A stretch of DNA of 64,000 nt, taken from the NCBI GenBank assembly GCA_963995505.1, contig OZ023180.1, positions 8,901,263 to 8,965,262 of the forward strand, given 5' to 3'. Position 1 is the first letter of the stretch, and each line of letters begins with the position of its first letter. This stretch comes from Hypericum androsaemum (lineage: Eukaryota; Streptophyta; Magnoliopsida; Malpighiales; Hypericaceae). A program made the position numbers and the translations under genes. The notes beneath the pieces are model-generated. The model saw only the letters and a list, made by a program, of their open reading frames with translations, had not been told where the DNA came from and searched no databases. Shown piece by piece: positions 1-10,382 of this stretch.

Positions 1-564
1 TTAGGAAGTTAATTATTTGTTAATTTCATTTTACATGAGTTCTATTTTGTTTAGGAAGTTACGAAAAAGATAATTTCATTTTATTAGGAGTTCTAGTCTG
101 TTTAGGAAGTCAATTATGAGATAATCACGTTTTTTAGTATTCCTAGTAGGATTAGAGTTATTTTCCTTTTCAGTTTCTCTTTTTAAGTCATATTTATCTA
201 GTTAGAAGTTTTATTTAACTAGGATTCTTTTTGTAACAATATGCCTATATATAAAGGCTTTATCAATGAGAATGAGGAGAATAATTTGAGTACAAAAACC
301 GTGGGCTTTGCTCTCTTGGTTCTTCGGAACTGTTCGAACACAGCGGAGGGATTCCGTTCGCGTTCTCCAACGACTTATCAAGCGGATCTACATCACCGTT
401 TGTGGCGTCTTCATCAAATCAAGGTTCTTGTTTCCCTACAGCAGCGGGTCGAGGTTGTTCATACCGAGGTTCTTGCAAAGGTGCAAGCAACGGGTCGAGA
501 TTTCCATCAATCTGAACGTAGATAGATCCGGCTTTCGCGTGGATCCGTAACGAGATTCACATCA
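1..564 (+). repeat. 5' LTR of R1 (partial)
   Basis: It matches the R8 LTRs throughout and ends in the family terminus GATTCACATCA directly before the primer site. A TATA box (TATATATAAA) lies at 246-255. The first ~65 bp are missing at the window edge. The short ORFs here are only LTR sequence read through. Confidence 0.9.
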
Positions 565-566
565 GT

Positions 567-578
567 TGGTATCAAAGC
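567..578 (+). other. Primer binding site of R1 (mutated)
   Basis: TGGTATCAAAGC, two bases after the LTR. The usual plant initiator tRNA-Met site TGGTATCAGAGC is seen in R8 at 24086, so this copy carries a G-to-A change. Confidence 0.8.
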
Positions 579-820
579 TTAGGCTCTACTTCAGATCATC
601 TATCTTTAAATTTCGTTTTTGTTTTCATTAGTTTTCAATTATTGTTCTTATTTTATTCTGAGTTGGAGAAAGAAAAAAAATAAAAAAAGAGGAAAAAAAT
701 TCCGAAAAAAAAGAAAGATAGAGAAGAAGGCAGCCAAGAAAAGAAGAAGAAAGAAGGCTGAAAAAAAAATCAACAAAAGAAAAGAAAAGTTGAAAGTAGA
801 AAAAAAGAGAATCTGCAAGA

Positions 821-1891
821 ATGTCTTATAACTACTCAAGAAGATCCTTTGAAGGTGTTGCACCATTGGTTGGTGATGCACACACGTTTATGGACGCCCT
901 TCTTAGTGAGATGAGGCATATAATGAGAACGGAGGTCAAGAAGCTCAGCGAAAAGATGGACCGGATAGTGTGCAAACAAGAGAGGATACATGATGTTCCT
1001 AATGTCTGTAGCGGAAGACAAATTCAACAAAGGAGGATGAGGGTCATAGATGAGAAGAATTCAGGAGCTAATTTTGTTGGAGAAGTCAATGGAAAGAGGG
1101 AGAACACCATTAACACTAAGCACGACGTTGAGGGGAAGGTATGTAGTTCTGACGATTTGGAGGTTACACCTGAAGTGATTGTTGAAGAAGAGGTTTTGAC
1201 AAGGGAGGAATTTGGTGAATATTCTATTGACTTGTTCGATGGAGAATGTTTTGATGACCATGCCATGTCACTTCTTTACTTGAGGGATTTGTTCAATGAA
1301 TCAGAATTGGTAGATGTTGTTCATATGAAGAAGTGCTTAACTGCTATTGATGGTGGACAAGAAGAACTTGTTGTTTTAGTTGACAAGGAAGATGTCCAAC
1401 CCATATCTTACATGTCTCCTGATTTGCATGTTGAACATATTGACTTCTTAGGTGTGGACAAGTTTAATTATATTGGAGGTTCATCGTTGATGAACATCTG
1501 GAATAGTTTGAAGTTCAAAGAAACGCTTAAACAGATTAGTAGGGCTTTTGCTTTTGAGTTGGAAATGACTTCAGATTCTTTAAGATCGAAGTACTTGTTC
1601 TGTTGGAAAGGAAGGTATCAAGTGCAGCCACGACGTTCAAAGAGTTCATCTTGCACCAGCATGGTTGTGAGTTGGCAAAAGCATGACAGATGCAAGGATT
1701 TGAACACAGCGGAGGGATTCTGTTCGCATTCTCCAACGACTTATCAAGCGGATCTACATCACCGTTTGTGGCATCTTCATCAAATCAAGGTTCTTGTTTC
1801 CCTACAGCAGCGGGTCGAAGTTGTTCATACCGAGGTTCTTGCAAAGGTGCAAACAACGGGTCGTGATTTCCATCAATCTGAACGTAGATAG
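821..1891 (+). CDS. NA-family orphan protein of R1, C-terminus replaced by LTR read-through
   Basis: The first ~293 codons match the R8 ORF: an MSYNYSRRSFEG start, a charged helical N-terminal third (HIMRTEVKKL region), a middle acidic stretch and the conserved core EEFGEYSIDLFDG. From about 1702 the frame passes, through a deletion, into the 3' LTR and stops at 1889-1891, so the last ~60 residues are not original. The true C-terminus, seen in R8, has the tail motif DLRTNPF. No zinc knuckle, protease, RT or integrase motif is visible. The function is unknown; a Gag-like or packaging role is a guess from position only. The start follows a purine-rich leader, as in R8. Confidence 0.65.
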   Translation: MSYNYSRRSFEGVAPLVGDAHTFMDALLSEMRHIMRTEVKKLSEKMDRIVCKQERIHDVPNVCSGRQIQQRRMRVIDEKNSGANFVGEVNGKRENTINTKHDVEGKVCSSDDLEVTPEVIVEEEVLTREEFGEYSIDLFDGECFDDHAMSLLYLRDLFNESELVDVVHMKKCLTAIDGGQEELVVLVDKEDVQPISYMSPDLHVEHIDFLGVDKFNYIGGSSLMNIWNSLKFKETLKQISRAFAFELEMTSDSLRSKYLFCWKGRYQVQPRRSKSSSCTSMVVSWQKHDRCKDLNTAEGFCSHSPTTYQADLHHRLWHLHQIKVLVSLQQRVEVVHTEVLAKVQTTGRDFHQSERR

Positions 1892-1930
1892 ATCCGGCTT
1901 TCGCGTGGATCCGTAACGAGATTCACATCA
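1702..1930 (+). repeat. 3' LTR remnant of R1
   Basis: The last ~229 bp of the NA LTR, ending GATTCACATCA at 1930. The join to the internal region falls at a few shared bases (GAAC against GAGG), as in illegitimate recombination. The next base starts group A pol. Confidence 0.85.
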
Positions 1931-4716
1931 ACCCATACGGGGAATCGAACATCAAATTGACTTTATTCCAGGTGCAGCAATTCCAAATCGACCAGCCTAT
2001 AGGAGCAATCCCGAGGAGACAAAAGAGCTTCAACGACAAGTAAATGAGTTATTGGAGAAAGGGCACGTGAGAGAAAGCATGAGCCCTTGTGTTGTTCCAG
2101 TTTTACTTGTGCCAAAGAAGGATGGAACATGGAGAATATGTGTTGATTGTCGAGCCATCAACAACATAACGGTGAAGTATCGTCATCCTATTCCTCGTTT
2201 AGATGATATGTTGGATGAGCTGCATGGATCTTGTGTGTTTTCTAAGATTGATTTGAAAAGTGGTTATCATCAGATTAGAATGAAAGAAGGAGACGAGTGA
2301 AAAACTGTCTTTAAAACAAAATATGGTTTATACGAATGGATGGTCATGCCTTTTGGTTTGTCTAATGCTCCAAGCACTTTTATGAGACTCATGAATCATG
2401 TTTTGCGTCCATTTATTGGAAGATTTGTTGTCGTCTATTTTGATGATATACTTATTTATAGCAAAAGCTTAGATGATCATATAGTACATTTGAAATCTGT
2501 TTTGGATGCACTTAGGAAGGGTGAATTATTTGCTAATATGAAGAAGTGTACCTTTTGCACAAACAAGCTTGTGTTCTTGGGATATGTTGTTAGTGCTCAA
2601 GGTATACAGGTTGACGAAGAGAAGGTACGTGCAATTCAAGAGTGGCCAAGTCCCAAAAGTGTAGCGAATGTAAGGAGTTTTCACAGACTTGCTAGTTTCT
2701 ACCGGAGATTCGTGAAGGATTTTAGTAGCATCACTGCACCAATTACTGAAGTGGTCAAGAACACTGTTGGATTTCGATGGGGAGAAGAACAAGAAAAGGC
2801 ATTTCAACTAATGAAAGAGAAGTTGACAAATGCACCCTTATTGTCATTACCTAACTTTTCTAAAATGTTTGAAATTGAATGTGATGCTTCAGGTGTTGGT
2901 ATAGGCGCTGTTCTTATGCAAGAAGGACGACCAATTGCTTACTTTAGCGAAAAATTAAGTGGGGCAGCCTTAAACTACCCAACTTATGACAAGGAGTTGT
3001 ATGCATTGGTTCGGGCTTTGGAAACATGGCAACACTATCTATGGCCTAAGGAGTTCGTGATACACACTGACCATGAATCATTGAAACATTTGATGGGTCA
3101 ACACAAGCTGAACAAAAGGCATGCGCGTTGGGTGGAGTTTATTGAGACATTCCCGTACGTCATCCGATATAAGCAAGGTAAGGAGAATGTGGTTGCTGAT
3201 GCACTTTCACAGGTATGCATTACTTTCTACTCTTGATGCAAAATTACTAGGCTTTGAACATATTAAAGAGTTATATGCTAATGATAAAGACTTTAATGAG
3301 GAATACCGAGCTTCTGAGAAGATTGTATTTGGAAAGTTTTATAGGCATCATGGATTTCTATTCCGAGAAAATAAGTTATGTGTGCCTAATTGTTCTATGC
3401 GAGAGTTATTAGTTCATGAATCCCATGGTGGAGGATTAGTGGGGCATTTTGGAGTTGCAAAAACTTTGCATGTTTTGCAGGAGCATTTTTATTGGCCGCA
3501 TATGAAGAAAGACGTGGAGAGAATCTGTGGTAGGTGTGTCACATGTCGGCAAGCTAAATCTCGCGTGCAACCTAACGGTTTGTATACTCCTTTACCAATT
3601 CCTAGTGAACCTTGGATTGATATTTCGATAGATTTTGTGTTAGGGCTCCCTAGGACTAAACGTGGTAGAGATTCAATTTTTGTGGTTGTGGATAGGTTCT
3701 CTAAGATGGCACACTTTATTCCATGTCACAAAACTGATGATGCTTCTCATATTGCTGACTTGTTCTTTAAGGAGGTTGTGAAACTACATGGTATGCCTAG
3801 AACAATTGTTTCTGATAGGGATGCGAAGTTCTTAAGCTATTTTTGGAAGACTTTATGGTGCAAGCTAGGTACTAAGCTCTTGTTTTCTACTACTTGTCAT
3901 CCACAAACTGATGGTCAAACAGAAGTAGTTAATCGAACATTGTCCACTTTGTTAAGAGCAATCATTAAAAAGTACATCAAAACTTGGGAAGAAAGTTTAC
4001 CACATGTTGAGTTTGCCTATAATCGATCTATTCATTCTGCTACTCAATTTTTGCCTTTTGAAATTGTGTATGGATTTAATCCTTTGACCCCATTTGATTT
4101 AACTCCTTTACCACCAATTGAGCGGGTTAATTTAGATGGGAAAAAGAAAGCTGAGTTTGTCAAGCAGATTCACGAGAAAGCACGGCTCAACATTGAGAGA
4201 CGAACGGAGCAATACGCTAAAAAAGCAAACAAGGGGCGTCATAAGGTGGTCTTTCAACCTGGGGATTGGGTTTGGTTGCATATGCGAAAAGAGCGCTTTC
4301 CAGCGCAAAGGCATTCCAAGTTGCTTCCAAGAGGAGATGGTCCTTTCCAAGTGATCAAACGCGTTAATGGCAACGCTTACAAGTTGGATTTACCTGGTTA
4401 GTATAACGTGAGTGCAACTTTCAATGTTTCTGACTTGAGTTTGTTTGATGTAGGCGATGAAGATTTGAGGACAAATCCTTTTCAAGAGGAGGGGAATGAT
4501 GCGAATCACAAATCAATGGATCAGATTAGCATGGGGTCTAGCAGAGCTACAAATGATGTTGTTCAAGTGCCAATTAGACCTGTTACAAGAGCACGTGCAA
4601 AGCGCTTCAAGTCACAACTTAATGGGATGATTTCCAAGCTTACATCAGAGAGTTGGGCCCAAGCAAATTTATTAAAGTCCTGGACCAAGAGCCACGAAAT
4701 TCAGCTGAGTTTATGA
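1931..4716 (+). pseudogene. pol: R2 pol pseudogene (RT, RNase H, integrase)
   Basis: The segment reads from the [12 protein letters not shown] region into RT ([25 protein letters not shown]), RNase H ([17 protein letters not shown]) and integrase (HHCC region, MDFV-like and [16 protein letters not shown]), then a GPFQV module. Lesions: TGG to TGA at about 2298, a ~2-base loss near 3210 that shifts the frame in the VADALS stretch, and GAG to TAG at 4399-4401. After the stop, a further 102 codons continue into the LTR and end at 4716. This is the usual group A layout, with the C-terminal tail coded by the LTR. Gag and protease are not in the window. Confidence 0.9.
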
Positions 4717-4738
4717 CCTTAATACAAGTTCTAGAAAG
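4497..4738 (+). repeat. R2 3' LTR, left piece
   Basis: It begins TGATGCGAATC right after the polypurine tract AAGAGGAGGGGAA. It is cut at 4738 by R3; the target duplication GAAAG is 4734-4738 and again 17880-17884. Confidence 0.9.
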
Positions 4739-5559
4739 TGATGTGAGTAAGCCTAAGGATGCACCTACTATCAAGCTTGTAGACTCGCAGCAAGTTCAAG
4801 TTCCAATTGGGCCAATGACAAGAGCAAGAGCTAGGAAGTTGCAATCTGACTTCAATGGACTAATGCTAGAAGTTTGGGCTCAAGCAAGTGCGTGGAGGAC
4901 CAAGGACGTCCAAGAAACCCAAGGGAGGCCCATGCACGTTTTGGAAGCTAAATGGGAAGTTTGAGATGCACGCAATCTCCTGGATTCATGCGCACGTGAA
5001 TTTCAAGCTTATCTTGGACATGCGTCCCTAAATTTTAGGAATTGCATCTACTATGTTTTAGGACGTGATATTTACTAGATAGTCTATTAGTTATCTATGT
5101 TTAGATTGTTTTCCTACTTAGTTGAATATTTCGGCCAGAATCCCTTTAAATTAGGAAGGAGAGTTTTGGCCAGCCTTGAACTCCTTATTTGGAGTTAGTT
5201 TTCGTTTAGGAAGTTGAAAGACTTATGGAGCCTATATAAAGAGGCATCCTCATTCAATAAAGACATAACAATTCGGAGAATTACTTAGCATTGGCTAATT
5301 GTGAGTTTAGATACTCGTTTGTTCTTGCTTAGGCTGGTGAGTCGTCTTGGCTAGAATTTATCTTTCACTTATCAAGCGGATCATCCATCCCCGCTCGTGG
5401 CGTGATACGACCTTAGGTCAAGGTTCAGAAGCTCTTGCAGCGGGTTAAGGTTCAATTTCGCGCCTTAGTTCTTGTGAGTTCTTTGTGAGTTGTGATCTGT
5501 TCCATTCTGAAGTAACAAACGGTCCGAGTTGTGAGTCTTTTCCGCTGAGATTCATATCA
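4739..5559 (+). repeat. 5' LTR of R3
   Basis: It starts TGATGTGAG and ends GATTCATATCA. The U3 start codes the end of gag-pol (TRARARKLQ). A TATA box (TATATAAA) is at 5233-5240. The primer site TGGTATCAGAGC follows at 5562-5573. Confidence 0.95.
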
Positions 5560-6175
5560 TTTGGTATCAGAGCTTAGCTTGTTACTTTAGTTCATTATCC
5601 TTGTTATTCTTGTTCTTTTTTTTTTGGGGTTCGTTTTGTTGCTTGCTAATCCGTGAGGTTCTTCGCTGTTCGAGAGAAAAGAAAAGAAAAGAAAAAGAAA
5701 AGAAAAGAAAAGAAAAGAAAAGGAAAGAAAAGAAAAAGAAAAGGAAAGAAAAAAAAAGAGAGGAAACAAAACAGGAAGAAGTTAGTCCTAAGTTGGCCCG
5801 CACGACTAATTTGGAAGCCGCAAGCTAAAGAGGAAACAAAATCAAAAAGGAAGCTAGCGAACTAAAGAAGGCGCAGCAGCTGATCAAAAAAAGGGACAAG
5901 CAAGACTAAAAAGCAAAGAAAGGCCAAAAGAGGAACTTTAACATTCTGTGAAGCGTGAAGTTCAAGCAAAGGCTGTTCTAGCTTTAGTAAGAACATACAA
6001 GTATCACGAGGGGAAAAAGGCAAGAGTGTGCGAGTACCTTAGAGTGAAAGGCCAAATATTTGAGTGCAAACACGAGTGAACTTGAGTGCACCTTACATTG
6101 AGAGTATACACGTAAGGGAGTGAGCTTGTGAGGCCATATTTTTTTTATTACTTACCAATTTTTCTTGTAGCAAAC
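5560..6175 (+). other. 5' untranslated leader of R3
   Basis: Contains the initiator tRNA-Met primer site, a GAAAA-type purine tract (5672-5765), a run of short AAGCTAAAGAGGAA-like motifs, and a block shared by all group A leaders around AGAACATACAAGTATCACG. Just before gag is a T-rich stretch with TACTTAC and TTGTAG, which resembles a splice acceptor. Other elements have the exact branch-point form TACTAAC here. No gene is seen; short ORFs in the purine tract are low complexity. Confidence 0.8.
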
Positions 6176-8906
6176 ATGTCGCATGAAGGTCAAACTATGG
6201 GAAGCATAGACCTTAAGTTATTAGTGGATGCCTTGGCCGGGAAGCTCGAGCAGATGGTGCAAGCTCAGATGGAGCCATTGCAACTACGCGTGGATGCCGT
6301 GGAGAACTCTCGTGACAACCCCCAAACGCGAGGCGAACTCCAAAGGCGTAGGAGAGGAGTACCTATTGGAGTGTCGAGCGGAGCTGATTCTGTATCTGAA
6401 GAAGGCGTAGGCTCTACAAGGAGTCTTAGGAGAGCAAGAACAAACCGCCCACCTAGGGAGGCGAGGCAAAAGAGAGACGACAACATAGGGAGTATCAAAC
6501 TGAAGATACCCTCCTTTGCTGGTCGTTCTGACCCGGAGGCGTACTTAGAGTGGGAGAAGAAGATTGAGTTCGGTTTGATTGCCACAATAGCTCCGAAGCA
6601 AAGAAGGTAAAACTTGCCATCACCGAATTCACTGATTATGCTATAACTTGGTGGGATCAACTTGTGACAAGCAGGAGGAGAAATGGAGAATGCCCTATAG
6701 CTACTTGGGAAGACATGAAAGTGGTGATGAGGAAGAGATTTGTTCCAAGTCATTACTATAGAGGGCTGTATAAGAAGTTACAAGGAATGAGGCAAGGAAA
6801 TTTGAGCGTGGAGGAGTATTTCAAACAGATGGAGATGGCCATGATAAGAGCTGATATAGATGAAGATAGAGAAGTTACAATGGCAAGATTCTTGAATGGA
6901 CTCAATCCTGAAATTCAAGACAAAGTTGAGTTGCAACACTATGTGGAGTTGGAGGACATGGTGCATATGGCAACGAAAATTGAGAAGCAACTCAAGAGAG
7001 GAGAGGGGAGAACAAGAGCTACATCGAGTTCTACTTGGAAGCCAAACTACCAAAAGAAGTTTGACAAGCCACAAGCAGCCAAAGTAGAGCATAAATCCGA
7101 GAGTTCTCAAGCTAATTCTCAAAGGAAAGTGGAAGTCACTCCAGCTAGGAACCGTGATATCAAGTGCTTTAAGTGTCAAGGAAGAGGGCACATCTCAAGT
7201 CAATGCCCTAACAAGCAAGCAATGGTGATCAAGGAAAGTGGAGAGATTGAAACAGAAGAAGAGGATTCGGAGCATGAAAGCATGCCTTCTTTGGAGGACG
7301 TATCCGAGGAAGAGTACCAAGCTGCTGAGAGGCTTACTCTTGTGTCTAGAAGAGCATTGAATGTGCAAGTAAAAGAAGAAAATGATGTGGCTCAAAGAGA
7401 AAATATTTTTCACACAAGGTGCTATGTCAAAGACAAGGTGTGTAGTGTCATCATAGATGGAGGAAGTTGTGCTAATGTCGCAAGCACTACTATGGTGGAG
7501 AAGTTAGGGTTACTCACTGGAAAACACCCTAAGCCTTACAAACTACAATGGCTGAATGATAGTGGAGAAGTACGAGTGATGAAGCAAGTATTGGTAACAT
7601 TCCGCATTGGCAACTATGAGGATGAAGTGTTGTGTGATGTTGTACCAATGCAAGCTGGTCATCTATTGTTAGGAAGGCCATGGCAGTTTGATAGGAAAGT
7701 GCATCATGATGGCTACACCAACAAATATTCATTTATACTTAAGAAGAGAGTAATCACCTTGGCACCCTTGTCACCATCACAAGTTTGTGAAGATCAACGA
7801 CAGTTGCAAAAAGAAAGTGATGAGCAAAGAGAGCGTGACAAAAAGAAAAGGATTGAGAGGAGAGAAGAAGCAGAAAAAAAGATAAGAAAAACGGCCAATG
7901 GAGAGGAAAAGATTGAGAAAACAAAAGAAGCCGGAAAAACAGAAATTAAAACGGCCAATGAGAGAAAAACCGAGAGTTGGAAAAGGAATTACTATATGGG
8001 AGCAAGTGATATTAAGCAAGCATGCTTTGAAAAGAAGCCTATGATCTTACTTCGGTATAGAGAGGCGCTTTTAAACACTAATGAGCTTGAACCACATGTA
8101 CCTAGTACGGTTGTGTCTCTTTTGCAGGACTACAAGGATGTCTTTCCCGACGAGCTACCACCTGGTTTGCCACCTATTCGTGGGATTGAACATCAAATAG
8201 ACTTTGTTCCGGGAGCTGCCATACCTAACCGTCCCGCATATAGAAGCAATCCTGAAGAAACAAAGGAGCTTGAGAAGCAAGTCAACGAGCTATTGGAGAA
8301 AGGGTACGTGAGAGAGAGCATGAGTCCATGTGCTGTTCCAGTCCTACTTGTGCCGAAGAAGGATAAATCATGGAGAATGTGTGTTGATTGCCGAGCAGTC
8401 AACAACATACAGGTTGATGAAGAAAAGATCCGAGCTATCCGTGAATGGCCAAGCCCTACGAGTGTTGCTAATGTTAGGAGCTTTCATGGACTAGCTAGTT
8501 TTTATAGGAGATTTGTGAAGGACTTTAGTAGCATAGCCGCACCCATAACTGAAGTCATCAAGAAGAATGTGGGCTTTACTTGGGGAGAAGCTTAAGAGAA
8601 GGCCTTCCAACTACTAAAAGGGAAGTTGACTAATGCACCCTTGTTAGCTTTACCTAATTTCTCTAAGACTTTTGAAATAGAGTGTGATGCTTCTGGTATA
8701 GGAATTGGAGCTGTCCTTATGCAAGAAGGAAGACCCATTGCATACTTTAGTGAGAAACTAAGTGGTGCAACCTTGAATTACCCGACCTATGACAAGGAGT
8801 TGTACGCACTAGTTCGAGCATTGGAGACATGGCAGCATTACTTGTGGCCAAAGAAGTTCGTGATTCACACTGATCATGAGTCACTCAAGCACTTAAAGGG
8901 GCAACA
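6176..8906 (+). pseudogene. gag-pol: R3 gag-pol pseudogene, first part (gag, protease, RT with deletion, RNase H)
   Basis: It starts at the same [12 protein letters not shown] as R4. A one-base loss near 6571 shifts the gag frame. The zinc knuckle (CFKCQGRGH) and protease (IIDGGSC) follow at ~7165 and ~7455. At 8406-8412 the NNI of RT is joined directly to QVDEEK. By comparison with R4 this is an in-frame loss of 438 bp that removes the whole catalytic palm including YFDD. CAA to TAA at 8593-8595 adds a stop. The sequence is interrupted in RNase H (SLKHLKGQ) by R4; the reading resumes at 15755. Confidence 0.92.
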
Positions 8907-9711
8907 TGATGTGAGCAAGCCTAAGGACGCACCTACTATCAAGCTTGTAGACTCGCAGCAAGTTCAAGTTCCAATTGGGCCAATGACAAGAGCACGAGCT
9001 AGGAAGTTGCAATCTGATTTCAATGGACTAATGCAAGAAGTTTGGGCTCAAGTTGGTGCGTACAAGTGCAAGGACGTGCATGAGGCACATGCAAAGCCCA
9101 TGCACGTGATAGAGGCTATTTTGGAAGCTTAATATGCACACCAACTTCTGGATGCATGCGCACATGGAGAATCAGCAAGAATCAACCTATTTAGGCCATG
9201 CATCTTCTTGTTAGGACGTGCAATTAATTGTTATTCTATTAGATATTATTTGTTTAGATTATTTCCTATTTTAGTTGAATAATTCGGCCAGAATCTCCTT
9301 AGAATAGGAAAGAGAGTTTTGGCCAGCCTTTGAACTCCTTTTTAAGGAGTTAGCTTGTTTAGGAATATTTTGGTACTTTGGGAGCCTATATAAAGAGGAC
9401 TCCTAGCAATAAAACGTACACATACAATTCGGAAATACTTAGCATTGGCTAGTTGAGAGTTTGATACTCGTTTGTTCTTGCTTAGGCTGGTGAGTCGTCT
9501 TGGCCAGAATTTATCCTTCACTTATCAAGCGGATATTCCATCCCCGTTTGTGGCGTGATACGACCTTAGGTCAAGGTTCAGAAGCCCTTGCAGCGGGTTG
9601 AGGTACAAATTCGTGCCTTAGTTCGTGTAAGTTCTTGTGAGTTGTGATCTGTTCCATTCTAAAGTAACAAACGGTCCGAGTTGTGAATCTTTTCCGCGGA
9701 GATTCATATCA
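8907..9711 (+). repeat. 5' LTR of R4
   Basis: Begins TGATGTGAGC and ends GATTCATATCA. The U3 contains the gag-pol C-terminal codons, so the ORF at 8626-9132 is R3 pol fused by chance to LTR coding sequence. A TATA box lies at 9387-9394. Confidence 0.96.
9387..9394 (+). promoter_or_regulatory. LTR TATA box of R4
   Basis: TATATAAA in GGAGCCTATATAAAGAGGA, conserved at the same place in all group A LTRs. Transcription, and so the U3/R border, would start about 30 bases downstream (inferred). Confidence 0.7.
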
Positions 9712-10382
9712 GTTGGTATCAGAGCTTAGCTTGTTACTTTAGTTCATTATCCTTGTTATTTTTGTTCTTGTTGGTTCGTTTTGTTGCTTGTTATTTTTTT
9801 GTTCTTGTTGGTTCGTTTTCTCTCCTCGCTGTTTGAGAGAAAAGAGAGGAAAACAAACGAGTGAAGCAAGAAAAGAAAGAAAAGAAAAGAAAGAAAAAAA
9901 AAAGAAAAGAAAAGAAAAGAAAAGAAAAAAAAAGGAAAGAAAAGAAAAAGAAAAAAAGGAAGCCGCAAGCTAAAAAGGAAGCAAGCTAAATTGGAAGTCT
10001 CAAGCTAAAGAGGAAGCAAGCTAAATTGGAAGTCTCAAGCTAAAGAGGAAGCAAATCCGAGGGAAGCTAGCAAACTAAGGAGGCGCAACAGCTGATCAAG
10101 AAAGGGGACGAGCAAGACTAAAAGAAAGACCGAAGAGGAACTTTAACATTCTGTTTGTTAAAGCGTGGAGCTCAAGCAAGGCCGTTCTAGCCTTAGTAAG
10201 AACATACAAGTATCACGAGAGGAAAAAGGCAAGAGTGTGCGAGTACCTTAGAGAGAAAAGCCAAATATTTGAGTGCAAACACGAGTGAACTTGAGTGCAC
10301 CCTACATTGAGAGTATACACGTAAGGGAGTGAGCTTGTGAGGCCATAATTTTTTTTACTAACCAATTTTTCTTGTAGCAAAC
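9712..10382 (+). other. 5' leader of R4
   Basis: Primer site 9714-9725 (TGGTATCAGAGC, initiator tRNA-Met type), a GAAAA purine tract ~9838-9960, and a perfect 35-bp tandem duplication at 9981-10015 and 10016-10050. It also has the ten bases AAAAGGCAAG at 10224-10233, identical to the satellite monomer in reverse complement. Just before the ATG are TACTAAC, a T tract and TTGTAG, like a 3' splice site. No protein gene. Confidence 0.85.

Larger units (their letters stand above)
1..1930 (+). mobile_element. R1: non-autonomous NA-family LTR retrotransposon, 5' end cut by window, 3' part deleted
   Basis: A 5' LTR (incomplete at the window edge), a mutated primer site, a purine-rich leader, one ORF and the tail of a 3' LTR are seen in order. 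No protease, RT or integrase is present. The 3' end of the internal region is joined straight into the middle of the 3' LTR near 1702, so roughly the first two thirds of that LTR and the polypurine tract are lost. The right flank from 1931 is group A pol, so R1 sits inside R2; the left half of R2 and the other target duplication lie outside the window. R8 is the complete copy of the same family. Confidence 0.85.

Noticed and set aside
241..550. Small ORFs repeated in each NA LTR (also near 20713, 23807, 25600)
   Set aside because: They lie across the TATA, R and U5 parts of LTRs and are conserved only because the LTR is; frames are not protected in the diverged R11 and R2 LTRs.
5582..5865. 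Lysine/glutamate-rich ORFs in leaders (also near 619, 9788, 41608, 46573, 62057)
   Set aside because: They lie in GAAAA purine tracts of untranslated leaders, vary between sister elements and have no conserved start.
8626..9132. A 168-codon RNase H protein with TRARA tail
   Set aside because: It is R3 pol broken by R4 and running by chance into the R4 LTR coding tail.
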